NCBI GenBank assembly: GCA_910584975.1
Contig: CAJUEA010000005.1
Span: forward strand, 1-55,155
Origin: an uncultured Christensenella sp.
Lineage (GTDB): Bacteria; Bacillota; Clostridia; Christensenellales; UBA3700
Reading direction: 5' to 3'
Length of the DNA stretch: 55,155 nucleotides
The notes under the pieces are model-generated. The model searched no databases. It worked only from the letters and a program-made list of their open reading frames with translations, and was not told the DNA's origin. Both the position numbers and the translations under genes were made by a program. This document shows, piece by piece, positions 16,226-27,000 of this stretch. Each line of letters begins with the position of its first letter. The first letter of the stretch is position 1.

Positions 16226-17878
16226 ATGACAGATATAGAGATTGCAAACAGCACCCAAATGTTAGAAATTAGTGAGATTGCAAAAAAACTTGGCTTGAGT
16301 GATAAGGACATTGACCCATATGGTCATTACAAGGCAAAAATCAATGTTAAGCCAAGCGATAAAAAAAGCAAATTAATTTTGGTTACTGCTATCAACCCAA
16401 CAAGTCTTGGAGAGGGAAAAACTACCACATCAATAGGACTTGCTGACGGAATGTCAAAAATCGGCAAAAAAGTTTGTCTTGCTTTGCGTGAGCCTTCACT
16501 TGGTCCTGTGTTTGGTATCAAAGGTGGTGCTACTGGTGGTGGACATGCACAAGTTTTGCCAATGGAGGATATAAATCTTAATTTTACTGGCGATTTGCAC
16601 GCTGTGACAACTGCAAACAATCTTATTGCAGCAATTTTGGATAACCATTTGCAACAAGGCAATAGCCTTGGCATAGATTGTCGTCGTATTACTTGGAACA
16701 GATGTGTGGACTTGAATGACAGAGCATTGCGCAATGTGATTGTTGGTTTGGGTGGCAAGCTTAATGGTGTGCCTCGTGAGGATCATTTTAACATCACTGC
16801 TGCATCTGAAATTATGGCTGTTTTGTGCTTGTCAAAAGACTTGATGGATTTTAAAAAGCGTGTTGGAGATATTATTGTTGCATATAATTTTGAAGGCAAG
16901 CCTGTTACTTGCAGAGATTTGAAGGTTGAAGATGCTGTTGCAATTGTAATGAAAGAGGCGATAAAGCCAAATTTGGTGCAAACTCTTGAGGGCACTCCTG
17001 CAATTATTCACGGAGGTCCATTTGCAAATATTGCGCATGGTTGCAACACAATTATCGCAACAAATCTTGCAATGTCTTTGAGTGATTATACTATTACAGA
17101 AGCTGGCTTTGGTGCTGACCTTGGTGCAGAAAAATTCCTTGATATCAAGTGCAGAGTTGCAGGCATTGCGCCAGATTGCGTTTGTCTTGTTGCAACAATC
17201 AGGGCGTTGAAGTACAATGGCGGTAAGAAAGTGGAGTTTGATAAAGAGGATATGACGGCATTGGATGGTGGCATTTGCAATTTGCTTGGTCATATTGATA
17301 ATCTTACAAAAGTATTTAACAGCAATGTTGTGGTAGCTATCAACAAATTTATTACAGATACAGACAAGGAAATTGAATTTGTTCGCAGTAAGTGTGAGGA
17401 ATATGGTGCAAAAGTTGTGCTTTGCGAAAGTTGGGCAAAGGGTGGCGAAGGTGCTGTGGAGCTTGCAAAAACTATTGTGGAAACAGTGGATAACAATGAC
17501 AAAAAGCTTACATATGCCTATGATTTGAAAGATGATATCAAAACAAAAATTGAAAAAATTGCAACAAAAGTTTATGGTGCAAGCAGAGTAGATTTTTCAA
17601 AACAAGCATTAAACAATATCAAGCTTTGCAAGGATTTGGGATTTGATGATTATCCTGTTTGCATTGCCAAAACACAATATTCTTTCTCTGACGACCAAAC
17701 AATGTTGGGCAGACCAAAAGATTTTGTTTTTCATGTGGAAAACATTCAAATTAGAAGTGGTGCAAAGTTTATCGTTGCAATAGCAGGTAGCATAATGCTT
17801 ATGCCGGGACTTGGCAAAAATCCAGCAGCTTGCAATATGGAAATTGACGAAAATAATGTGATTAAAGGACTATTTTAA
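16226..17878 (+). CDS. fhs: Formate-tetrahydrofolate ligase
   Basis: A 550-residue monofunctional enzyme making 10-formyl-THF from formate, THF and ATP, for purine and one-carbon metabolism (and for acetogenesis where that exists). The P-loop is TSLGEGKTTTSIGL (about residues 52-65). PSLGPVFGIKGGATGGGHAQ is a family hallmark and FTGDLHAVTTANNL follows. The length is typical. A GGAGAAGG site precedes the ATG. glnS begins only 2 nt after the stop, so the two are co-transcribed, although they have no obvious metabolic link. Confidence 0.96.
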   Translation: MTDIEIANSTQMLEISEIAKKLGLSDKDIDPYGHYKAKINVKPSDKKSKLILVTAINPTSLGEGKTTTSIGLADGMSKIGKKVCLALREPSLGPVFGIKGGATGGGHAQVLPMEDINLNFTGDLHAVTTANNLIAAILDNHLQQGNSLGIDCRRITWNRCVDLNDRALRNVIVGLGGKLNGVPREDHFNITAASEIMAVLCLSKDLMDFKKRVGDIIVAYNFEGKPVTCRDLKVEDAVAIVMKEAIKPNLVQTLEGTPAIIHGGPFANIAHGCNTIIATNLAMSLSDYTITEAGFGADLGAEKFLDIKCRVAGIAPDCVCLVATIRALKYNGGKKVEFDKEDMTALDGGICNLLGHIDNLTKVFNSNVVVAINKFITDTDKEIEFVRSKCEEYGAKVVLCESWAKGGEGAVELAKTIVETVDNNDKKLTYAYDLKDDIKTKIEKIATKVYGASRVDFSKQALNNIKLCKDLGFDDYPVCIAKTQYSFSDDQTMLGRPKDFVFHVENIQIRSGAKFIVAIAGSIMLMPGLGKNPAACNMEIDENNVIKGLF

Positions 17879-17880
17879 AA

Positions 17881-19509
17881 ATGGAAAAATCAACTAATTT
17901 TATTGAGGACATTATAAATAACGATTTGGAGAGTGGTAAACATAGCGAGATTATCACAAGATTTCCACCAGAACCAAATGGATACCTACATATTGGGCAT
18001 GCCAAAAGCTTGTGCATCAACTTTGGTATGAAGGAAAAATATAACGGAAAATGCAATTTGAGATATGACGACACCAATCCTGCAAAGGAGGATGTTGAGT
18101 ATGTTGACAGCATCAAACAAGATATTGCATGGCTTGGCTTTAAATGGGATGAGGAGCTTTATGCCTCTGACTATTTTGACAGAATGTATGAATGTGCTGA
18201 AATGCTTATCAAAAAAGGTTTGGCATTTGTTTGCGATATGACAGGCGACGAAATCAGAGAAAACAGAGGAACATTGACAACTCCTGGCAAAAATTCTCCT
18301 TTCAGAAACAGAAGTGTTGAGGAAAATTTGGATTTATTCCGTCGTATGAAAAATGGCGAATTCCCAGATGGTAGCAAAGTGCTTAGGGCAAAAATTGATA
18401 TGGCAAGCCCTAATATCAATATGAGGGATCCTATTATTTATCGTATTTTGCGTGAGACACATCACAGAACCGGAGATAAATGGTGCATTTATCCTATGTA
18501 CGATTTTGCTCATCCATTGGAAGATGCTTTTGAGGGAATTACTCACAGCATTTGTACTTTGGAATTTGAGGACCATCGTCCACTTTATGATTGGGTAAAG
18601 ATTAATTGTGGTTTTGAGCCAGGTCCAAGACAAATTGAGTTTGCAAGACTTAATATGAACAGAACAATAATGTCAAAAAGATACCTTAAAAAACTTGTTG
18701 ACGAAGGTTTTGTGGAAGGTTGGTCAGACCCAAGAATGCCTACTTTAAGTGGTATGAGGGAGAGGGGCTATCCTGCTGAAGCAATCAGAGAGTTTTGTGA
18801 AAGAGTTGGCGTTGCAAAAGCAAACAGCGAGGTTAACACAGCTATGCTTGAGTTTTGCGTAAGAGAAAATTTGAACGCAAATGCAGATAGAGCAATGGTG
18901 GTTAAAGATCCAATCAAGATGATAGTTGAAGGTGCTGGCGACGAAGTTTACGAGGTGGAAAACAATCCTAATGCTGAAGTTAAGGAATATCACAGAGTTA
19001 CTTTCAGCAATGAGTTGTTTATTGAGCGTGATGACTTTATGATTGACCCGCCACCTAAGTATAAAAGGCTTGTTGTTGGTGGCACTGTAAGACTTAGGAA
19101 TTCTTATATCGTTCAATACAAAAGCCATAAATGCGATAAAGATGGCAATGTTGAAAGCGTTACTGTAGAAGTTATTCCTGACAGCAAAAGTGGTGGTGCA
19201 AATGCAGGTATGAAAGTTAAAGGCGTAATCCAATGGGTAAACGCAAATGATTATTTGCCTTGTGTACTGCACGAGTATGATTATTTGCTAATGGATGGTG
19301 AAGGCGATTTCAATAATAGATTGAACCCTAATTCTCACATTATCTTTGACAAAGCAGTTGCTGAAAGCAGTTTGAAAAATGCAAAAGCTTATGACAGATT
19401 CCAATTTATGCGTATAGGCTATTATAGTGCAAAAGGCAATTATGGCGAAAACGGCAAATACGAATTTAATCGCATTGTTTCACTAAAAGACAGCTTTAAT
19501 ATCAAGTAA
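17881..19509 (+). CDS. glnS: Glutaminyl-tRNA synthetase
   Basis: A 542-residue class I aminoacyl-tRNA synthetase. RFPPEPNGYLHIGHAKSLCI carries the HIGH motif (residues 27-46 or so), LRYDDTNPAKED the Glu/Gln-specific site, and TIMSKRYLKKLV the KMSKS-type loop in its GlnRS form (MSKR). The C-terminal anticodon-binding beta barrels are present (DYLLMDGEGDF, NRIVSLKDS). GlnRS rather than GluRS is supported by the MSKRKL-type loop and the overall length. Many Firmicutes instead make Gln-tRNA through GatCAB, so a true GlnRS is of some interest. It starts 2 nt after fhs with only a weak AAAGGA site. Confidence 0.94.
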   Translation: MEKSTNFIEDIINNDLESGKHSEIITRFPPEPNGYLHIGHAKSLCINFGMKEKYNGKCNLRYDDTNPAKEDVEYVDSIKQDIAWLGFKWDEELYASDYFDRMYECAEMLIKKGLAFVCDMTGDEIRENRGTLTTPGKNSPFRNRSVEENLDLFRRMKNGEFPDGSKVLRAKIDMASPNINMRDPIIYRILRETHHRTGDKWCIYPMYDFAHPLEDAFEGITHSICTLEFEDHRPLYDWVKINCGFEPGPRQIEFARLNMNRTIMSKRYLKKLVDEGFVEGWSDPRMPTLSGMRERGYPAEAIREFCERVGVAKANSEVNTAMLEFCVRENLNANADRAMVVKDPIKMIVEGAGDEVYEVENNPNAEVKEYHRVTFSNELFIERDDFMIDPPPKYKRLVVGGTVRLRNSYIVQYKSHKCDKDGNVESVTVEVIPDSKSGGANAGMKVKGVIQWVNANDYLPCVLHEYDYLLMDGEGDFNNRLNPNSHIIFDKAVAESSLKNAKAYDRFQFMRIGYYSAKGNYGENGKYEFNRIVSLKDSFNIK

Positions 19510-19590
19510 AAATTAAAATTAAATAAAAAAATAATTTTTAAATAATTAATACATTAATTTTAATATAAAAACAAATAATACAAAAGATAT

Positions 19591-19627
19591 AAACAAAAGA
19601 AAACACAGCTTGTGTTTTCTTTTGTTT
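19591..19627 (+). terminator. Terminator of the fhs-glnS unit
   Basis: A perfect 16-bp stem (19591-19606 with 19612-19627), 5-nt loop AGCTT. It can work in both directions. Confidence 0.85.
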
Positions 19628-20060
19628 ATGTGAAATCATTGTTTAGTTAATTATTTTTGATAATATTTTGCATAAACTGCATACAAAATAGGTTTATCTA
19701 CATATTATGTATAATTTTATATGCATATAAATACTAATTATCTGCATATTATACGGCAAATTATATGCAGATAATTAAAAGCAATGTTAATAATGAAATA
19801 ATTAATATTATAATAAAAGTAATATATCAATAAAATTCTGTAGAAAAAATTTAATCAAATTTATCATTAATTGCAAGTATGTTTAAATTGGCTGGAGATA
19901 ATCTGGCTATTTTTTAATTACAAAAATATTACAATGAAAAATTTGAGTAAAATTATTGTGATAAATTTGTGCTTATTTTTGTTTAAATTTTGTTTATTTT
20001 GTTGTTTTTACGCGTTATTAATTTATTTTTTAATTTTTTATTATTTTATAATTAAAATAT
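19628..20060. other. AT-rich gap before rpoB
   Basis: No convincing gene. The inverted repeat at 19735-19777 is the main feature, with related ATCTACATATTAT and ATCTGCATATTAT segments around it. A 65-codon frame at 19871-20068 is only low-complexity Phe/Leu/Ile sequence. Confidence 0.4.
19735..19777. repeat. 15-bp perfect inverted repeat
   Basis: TAATTATCTGCATAT (735-749) and ATATGCAGATAATTA (763-777) with a 13-nt spacer. There is no T-tract, so it is more like a protein-binding site or cruciform than a terminator. It is about 290 bp before the rpoB promoter. Confidence 0.6.
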
Positions 20061-20089
20061 TTGACTAAAAATCCCCATTGTAGTAAAAT
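20061..20089 (+). promoter_or_regulatory. rpoB promoter
   Basis: TTGACT (20061-20066), a 17-bp spacer, TAAAAT (20084-20089). A possible second start uses TTGTAG (20078) and TATAAT (20100-20105), 16-bp spacer. The leader holds a small TCGCA-ATA-TGCGA hairpin at 20107-20119. Confidence 0.6.
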
Positions 20090-20227
20090 GATATGGTATT
20101 ATAATGTCGCAATATGCGATTTGTTTCGGGCAATTATTCAAGAAAAATTGTTTGTTACAGAGCAAATTAATGGGACAAATTTACATAAAACAAGTTAATT
20201 TAAAAGTTTTTTAAAGGAGAGTGCAAT

Positions 20228-23200
20228 ATGTCAAATATTCACAAAGTTAAATATGGCAAAACTGAGCGTGTTTCTTTCAGCAGCATAAAAGAAACAATTG
20301 ACATACCATATTTTATTGCTTTGCAAAAGGACTCTTACAAAAATTTCTTGGAAAAAGGAATTGGCGAAGTATTACAAGACTTTTCGCCTGTTAAGGACCA
20401 CGCTGGCAGAATGGAACTTCATTTTTTGGATTACTATCTTGATATGAATCCAAAATACACTGTTAAGGAGTGCAAAGACAGAGACACTACATATGCAGTG
20501 CCTTTGAGGGTTAAAGTTAGATTAATCAAGAAAAATGCTGACGACGAACCTATCATTGTTGACACTGATGTGTTTATGGGAGAATTCCCGTTGATGACTG
20601 ACAGTGGTTCATTTATTATCAATGGTGCAGAGCGTGTTATCGTTTCTCAGCTTGTAAGAAGCCCAGGTGTTTACACAACATCACAAAAGGACAGAAATGG
20701 TGTGGATCGTTTTGATACAACTGTGATTCCTAACAGAGGTGCTTGGCTTGAGTTCAAACAAGATTCAAACAACATTCTTAATGTAGTTGTTGACAGAAAG
20801 AGAAAACTTCCTGCAACTACTTTTATTCGTGCATTGGGCTATGGTTCTGATGAGGATATTCTTGAGTTGTTTGGCGACAATCAAATGTTGAAAGACACTA
20901 TGGCAAAAGACTTGGCTCGCAGTGTAGATGACGCTAAGATTGAGCTTTTCAAAAAATTGAAGAATGGCGAAGTTCCAACTCCTGAAGGTGTTACTGAACT
21001 TATCAACAATATGTTCTTTGACAACAAGAGATATGACACTCAAAGAGTCGGCAGATATAAATTTAACAAAAAACTTGCTATTGGCTCTCGTATCGCAGGA
21101 CAAACTGCGGCAAGCGATATCATAAGCGAAGACGGCGAAATCTTTGTTAAAAAAGGCGAAGTTATTGCAGAAGATGTTGCTTGGAATATTCAAAATGCTG
21201 GTATTAACGAAGTTTTGCTTTACAATGCGAACGGCGATGGTGGCGTATTCAAAATGATTGGTAACAACACTGTTGATATCACTGCATTTGTTGATTGCAA
21301 TCCTTTGGAACTTGGTATAAATGAGAGAGTTTACTATCCAACCTTAAAACAAATTATGGCTGATAAGTCTGGCGAGGATTTGATTGCTGCTATCAAAGAA
21401 AACGCTAAAGAATTGGTTATTAAACACATCACAATGGATGATATCATTGCTACAATGAATATCAACCTTGCACATGCATCAGGGTTTGGCGATGTTGACA
21501 ATATTGACCACCTTGCTAACAGAAGAGTTAGAGCAGTTGGCGAGTTGTTGCAAAATCAAATGCGTGTTGGTTTGGTAAGGCTTGAAAAAGTTATCAAAGA
21601 GCGTATGAGTGTTACTCAAGACGATAATGATCAAACTGCTCAATCTTACATCAATATCAAACCTGTAACAAGCGTAATTAAAGAGTTTTTCTGCTCTTCA
21701 CAATTGTCACAATTCATGGATCATCACAACCCTATCGCAGAGCTTACTCACAAGAGAAAACTTTCTGCCCTTGGACCTGGTGGTTTGAACAGAGAGTGTG
21801 CAGGCTTTGAAGTTCGAGATGTACACCACTCTCACTATGGAAGAATGTGTCCTATTGAAACTCCAGAAGGACAAAACATCGGACTTATTTCTTCACTTGC
21901 AACTTATGCAAAAGTTAATGAATATGGCTTTATCGAGGCACCTTATCGTAAGGTTGACAAGCAAAATGGCATTGTAACTGACAATGTTGAGTATTTGCAG
22001 GCAGATGAAGAGGATAAATATATTGTTGCTCAAGCGAATGTTGAGCTTAACGAGGATGGTAGCTTTAAGAATAAGCGTGTAACTTGCCGTATCCGTGATG
22101 ATATCCGTGAGGTAGACGCAACACTTGTTGACTATATGGATGTAAGCCCTAAACAGCTTGTTTCTGTTGCTGCATCTTTGATTCCTTTCCTTGAAAACGA
22201 CGATACATCTCGTGCGTTGATGGGTTCTAACATGCAGCGTCAAGCAGTGCCTTTGATTAAAACTGAGGCGCCAATCATTGCAACTGGTATTGAGCATAGA
22301 ATTGCTTACGATAGTGGTGTTTGTATTTTGGCTGCTGAGGCAGGTGTTGTAAGCTATGTTGACGGCGAAAAAGTTGTTATCACAAGTGATGACGGCACAA
22401 AGAAAGAATACTTTATGCGTAAGTTTGAAAGGTCAAACCAAGGCACTTGTATCAACCAAAGACCGATTGTTTCTTTGGGGCAAAAAATTAACAAAGGCGA
22501 AATCATTGCCGATGGTCCTGCAACTTCTCAAGGTGAACTTTCACTTGGTAAAAATATCCTAATCGGATTCATGTCATGGGAAGGTTACAACTACGAGGAC
22601 GCTATTCTTATCAGTGAAGACCTTGTTAAGGATGATGTGTTCACATCTGTTCACATTGAGGAATATGAGATTGAGTCTCGTGATAGTAAGCTTGGTGCAG
22701 AGCAAATCACCCGTGACATCCCTAACCTAAGCGATGATATGATTAAAAATTTGGATGAGGATGGTATCATTCAAATTGGTAGTACAGTTTCCAGCGAGGA
22801 TATCTTGGTTGGTAAAGTTACACCAAAAGGCGAAACTGATCTTACTCCTGAAGACAGATTGCTAAGAGCAATGTTTGGCGAAAAGGTTAGAGATGTAAGA
22901 GACACTTCTTTGAGACTTCCTCACGGACAAAAAGGTATTGTTGTGGATGTTAAAGTGTTCACAAGGGCAAACAAAGACGAGCTATCTCCTGGCGTAAATA
23001 TGAAAGTTGTTGTTTATGTTGCTCAAAAGCGTAAGCTTGGCGTAGGCGATAAGATGGCAGGTAGACACGGAAACAAGGGTGTTGTTTCAAGAGTATTGCC
23101 AAAAGAAGATATGCCATTTATGGAAGATGGCACACCACTTCAAATTGTGCTTAACCCATTGGGTGTACCTTCTCGTATGAACATCGGACAGGTGCTTGAA

Positions 23201-24043
23201 GTTCACTTGGGCTATGTTGCAAAAATGCTTAATTGGAAGGTTGAAACTCCTGTTTTTGATGGTGCAACAGAGCACGATATTAAAAACTTGTTCATTGAAA
23301 ACAATTTGAGCCCTAACGGCAAAATTAAATTATATGATGGTAGAACAGGTGAGGCATTTGAAAATCCTGTTACTGTTGGTTATATGTATATGTTGAAACT
23401 TATTCACTTGGTTGACGATAAGATTCACGCAAGAGCAACTGGTTCTTACTCACTTGTTACTCAACAACCACTTGGAGGTAAAGCTCAATTTGGTGGTCAA
23501 AGATTTGGTGAGATGGAAATTTGGGCATTGGAGGCTTATGGTGCATCTCATATCTTGCAAGAGATTCTTACAGTTAAGTCAGACGATGTGGAAGGTCGTA
23601 CAAATATTTACAACTCTATCGTTAAAGGCAATGCAATTTGCGAACCTGGTATTCCAGAGGCATTCAAGGTATTGGTAAGAGAGTTCAGATCACTTTGTCT
23701 TGATGTTCGCACATTGAATGACAACGGCGATGAAATCAGCATTGATACTTATAGCTCTAAGAGTGTTCCTGTTAATTACAACGAGCCTAAGGAACTGCAA
23801 GAGATTGATGTTGTTGGCGATAACGAGTTGGATATCTTTGGATTGGACAATGACAATTCATATAATTTGGATGATTTCCCATTTGAAGATGATGATTTGT
23901 TTGGTTTCAACAGCGATAATGTGGACAATGGCGATGGTGGTATAAACGCAGGCGAATTGTTTGATATCGCTAACGAGTCAAAAAATGATATTAATACAGC
24001 TGAATTGTTTGATATTGGTATCAGTAGCGACGATAAAGAGTAA
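20228..24043 (+). CDS. rpoB: DNA-directed RNA polymerase subunit beta
   Basis: A 1271-residue beta subunit. The rifampicin-pocket region SSQLSQFMDHHNPIAEL then THKRKLSALGPGGLNRE, the PIETPEGQNIGLI motif and KMAGRHGNKGVVS near the active site are all present. AAGGAGAG precedes the ATG. Compared with Escherichia coli the pocket has H at 518, A at 522 and K at 529 (usually R). After the normal end near residue 1180 there is an acidic tail of about 90 residues (SIDTYSSKSVPVNYNEPKEL onward) with two ELFDI units. rpoC starts 12 nt later. The usual rplJ-rplL genes do not precede it here. Confidence 0.97.
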   Translation: MSNIHKVKYGKTERVSFSSIKETIDIPYFIALQKDSYKNFLEKGIGEVLQDFSPVKDHAGRMELHFLDYYLDMNPKYTVKECKDRDTTYAVPLRVKVRLIKKNADDEPIIVDTDVFMGEFPLMTDSGSFIINGAERVIVSQLVRSPGVYTTSQKDRNGVDRFDTTVIPNRGAWLEFKQDSNNILNVVVDRKRKLPATTFIRALGYGSDEDILELFGDNQMLKDTMAKDLARSVDDAKIELFKKLKNGEVPTPEGVTELINNMFFDNKRYDTQRVGRYKFNKKLAIGSRIAGQTAASDIISEDGEIFVKKGEVIAEDVAWNIQNAGINEVLLYNANGDGGVFKMIGNNTVDITAFVDCNPLELGINERVYYPTLKQIMADKSGEDLIAAIKENAKELVIKHITMDDIIATMNINLAHASGFGDVDNIDHLANRRVRAVGELLQNQMRVGLVRLEKVIKERMSVTQDDNDQTAQSYINIKPVTSVIKEFFCSSQLSQFMDHHNPIAELTHKRKLSALGPGGLNRECAGFEVRDVHHSHYGRMCPIETPEGQNIGLISSLATYAKVNEYGFIEAPYRKVDKQNGIVTDNVEYLQADEEDKYIVAQANVELNEDGSFKNKRVTCRIRDDIREVDATLVDYMDVSPKQLVSVAASLIPFLENDDTSRALMGSNMQRQAVPLIKTEAPIIATGIEHRIAYDSGVCILAAEAGVVSYVDGEKVVITSDDGTKKEYFMRKFERSNQGTCINQRPIVSLGQKINKGEIIADGPATSQGELSLGKNILIGFMSWEGYNYEDAILISEDLVKDDVFTSVHIEEYEIESRDSKLGAEQITRDIPNLSDDMIKNLDEDGIIQIGSTVSSEDILVGKVTPKGETDLTPEDRLLRAMFGEKVRDVRDTSLRLPHGQKGIVVDVKVFTRANKDELSPGVNMKVVVYVAQKRKLGVGDKMAGRHGNKGVVSRVLPKEDMPFMEDGTPLQIVLNPLGVPSRMNIGQVLEVHLGYVAKMLNWKVETPVFDGATEHDIKNLFIENNLSPNGKIKLYDGRTGEAFENPVTVGYMYMLKLIHLVDDKIHARATGSYSLVTQQPLGGKAQFGGQRFGEMEIWALEAYGASHILQEILTVKSDDVEGRTNIYNSIVKGNAICEPGIPEAFKVLVREFRSLCLDVRTLNDNGDEISIDTYSSKSVPVNYNEPKELQEIDVVGDNELDIFGLDNDNSYNLDDFPFEDDDLFGFNSDNVDNGDGGINAGELFDIANESKNDINTAELFDIGISSDDKE

Positions 24044-24055
24044 TGGAGGTAAAGA

Positions 24056-27000
24056 ATGTTTGAATTAAATAATTTTAGTTCTATCCAGATAGGAGTTGCA
24101 TCTCCAGATAAAATCAGAAGTTGGTCAAAGGGCGAAGTGGTTAATGCTGAAACTATCAACTACAGAACTCAAAAACCAGAAAAAGGTGGTCTTTACTGCG
24201 AGGTTATCTTCGGACCTTCTCGCAGTTGGGAGTGTGCTTGTGGCAAATATAAAAAGAAAAATGAGGGTACTGTTTGCGATAGATGTGGCGTTTTGGTTAC
24301 TGACAGCAAAGTTCGTCGTGAAAGAATGGGACATATTGAATTGGCTGCTCCTGTATCACACATTTGGTATTACAAGGGCACACCAAGCTCAATAGGCTTG
24401 TGTCTTGACCTTGGTATTAAGGATTTGGATAGCGTACTTTACTTTTCAAGATTCATTGTTATCGACCCAGGTACAACTGATTTTGTTTACAAACAAACTA
24501 TCAATGACCAAGAGTATCGTGATGCTCAAGAAAAATTTGGTAGAGATAGCTTTAAAGCTATGATGGGTGCTGAGGCTATCAAAGAGCTTTTAAAACAACT
24601 TGACTTGGAGAAAGAGGCTGAAAAACTTAAAAAAGAAATTGCAAAAAGCGAAGGTGCTAAAAAGATTAAGGCATCAAAAAGACTTGATATTATTGAGTCA
24701 TTCAGATTGAGTGGCAATCGCCCTGAATGGATGATTTTGGATGTTATTCCTGTCCTTCCTCCGGAGTTAAGACCTATGGTTCCACTTGATGGTGGCAGAT
24801 ATGCAACATCTGACTTGAATGATTTGTACAGAAGAGTTATCACTCGTAATAAGCGTTTGAAAAAGCTTATTGAGTACGGCTCTCCAGATATCATTGTTAG
24901 AAATGAAAAGAGAATGTTGCAAGAGGCTGTTGACGCTTTGTTTGACAACGGCAGAAGGGGTAAAGCAGTTACTGGCCCTGGTGGCAGAGAGTTGAAATCT
25001 TTGACTGGTATGCTAAAAGGTAAACAAGGTCGTTTCCGTCAAAACTTGCTTGGTAAGCGTGTTGACTATTCTGGTCGTTCAGTTATCGTTGTTGGTCCTG
25101 AGCTTAAAATGTATCAATGTGGTTTGCCAAAGGAAATGGCACTTGAGCTTTTCAAACCATTTGTTATCAAAAAATTGGTTGAACTTAACTACTGCTTAAA
25201 CATCAGAATTGCAAGAAAATACATCATGAAAGGTTCTGACGAAGTGTGGAATATCCTTGAAGATGTTATCAAAGATCACCCAGTGCTTCTTAACCGTGCA
25301 CCAACATTGCACAGACTTGGTATTCAAGCTTTTGAGCCAGTTCTTGTTGAGGGTAGAGCTATCAAATTGCATCCACTTGCTTGTGGTGCGTTCAATGCGG
25401 ACTTCGATGGTGACCAAATGGCTGTCCATGTACCTTTAAGTCTTGAGGCTCAAGCAGAGGCTAGATTCTTGATGCTTGCAACAAACAATATCTTGAAACT
25501 TTCAGATGGTAACCCAATCGTTTCTCCATCTCAAGATATGGTTATCGGTTCATACTATTTGACAATTCAAAAGAATGCAATCACTATTGACGAAAACAAC
25601 AATGAAGTCATTATTGATGCAGACGAATATTGGAAAGCTCCTGAAAATTACAATTTGAAGTCATATCGTAGCTTTAATGAGGCTTTGATGGCTTATCAAT
25701 TAAAAGAAATTGGACTTCAAGATGTTGTAAGTATTCGTGTTGTGCGTGATATACAAGTGGAAATCAATGGCGAAATGGTTAAAAAACATTGCCAAAAAAA
25801 CATCAAAACTTCTGTTGGTAGGTTTATCTTTAATGAGGCAATTCCACAAGATTTGCAATTTGTAAAGAGATATAATCCAGAACTTCCAATCAGTGAAAGC
25901 AATAGCCCTGAAATGGATCTTGATTTGGAAATTGATTTCCTTGTTGGAAAGAGTCAACTTTCAAAAATCGTTGATGCTTGCTTTAAGTTTAAGGGTGCAA
26001 CTGAAACATCTGTTGTTTTGGATAAGATTAAGGCACAAGGTTACAAATATTCAACAATCGGTGCAATCACAACTTCAGTGTTTGATATGCATATCCCTAA
26101 GGAGAAATATCAAATCGTTTCAGATACCGAAAAAATTGTTATGGATATCGAAAAGAAATTCCGTCGTGGTTTGTTGACTGAGGATGACAGATATAATCAA
26201 GTTATTCAAGCTTGGACAGATGCTAAGAAGAAGGTTGACAAGATTCTTGAGGCAGGACTTGGAAAATTCAACCCTATCTATATGATGGCTCACTCTGGTG
26301 CGCGTGGTAGCATGAGACAGATTTCTCAGCTTTGTGGTATGCGTGGTTTGGTTGCTGACCCATCAGGTAAAACAGTTGAACTTCCAGTTAAAGCTAACTA
26401 TCGTGAAGGCTTGTCAGTTCTTGAATACTTCATTTCTTCACACGGTGGACGAAAAGGTCTTGCCGATACAGCTTTGAAGACTGCTGACTCCGGTTACTTG
26501 ACTCGTCGTTTGGTTGATGTCGCTCAAGATTGCATTGTAAACGAAGAAGATTGTGGAGATAACAAAGGCTTTGTTGTTAGTGCTATCCTTGGTGCTGATA
26601 GTGATAAGCCACTTGAGGGAATTGGCGACAGAATTAAGGGCAGATATTGTATGGATGATATCATTCACCCTGAAACTGGCGAAATTCTTGTTAAGGCAGA
26701 CACTTTGCTTAATGCAGAGCAAGCAAAAATGGTTGAGGATGCAGGTGTTAAATCTGTTCGTATCAGAAGTGCTTTGTCTTGTAAATCAAAACAAGGTGTT
26801 TGTGCAAAATGTTATGGTGCAAATATGGCATCTGGCAACATTGTTAAGCTTGGCGAGGCTGTTGGTGTTATTGCAGCGCAGTCAATCGGTGAGCCAGGTA
26901 CACAGCTTACAATGAGAACATTCCACACTGGTGGTGTTGCAACTGCAGACGATATCACACAAGGTTTGCCTCGTGTTGAAGAGTTGTTTGAGGTTAGAAG

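Noticed and set aside
19871..20068. 65-codon frame before rpoB
   Set aside because: Low-complexity Phe/Leu/Ile codons in AT-rich DNA and no ribosome site.
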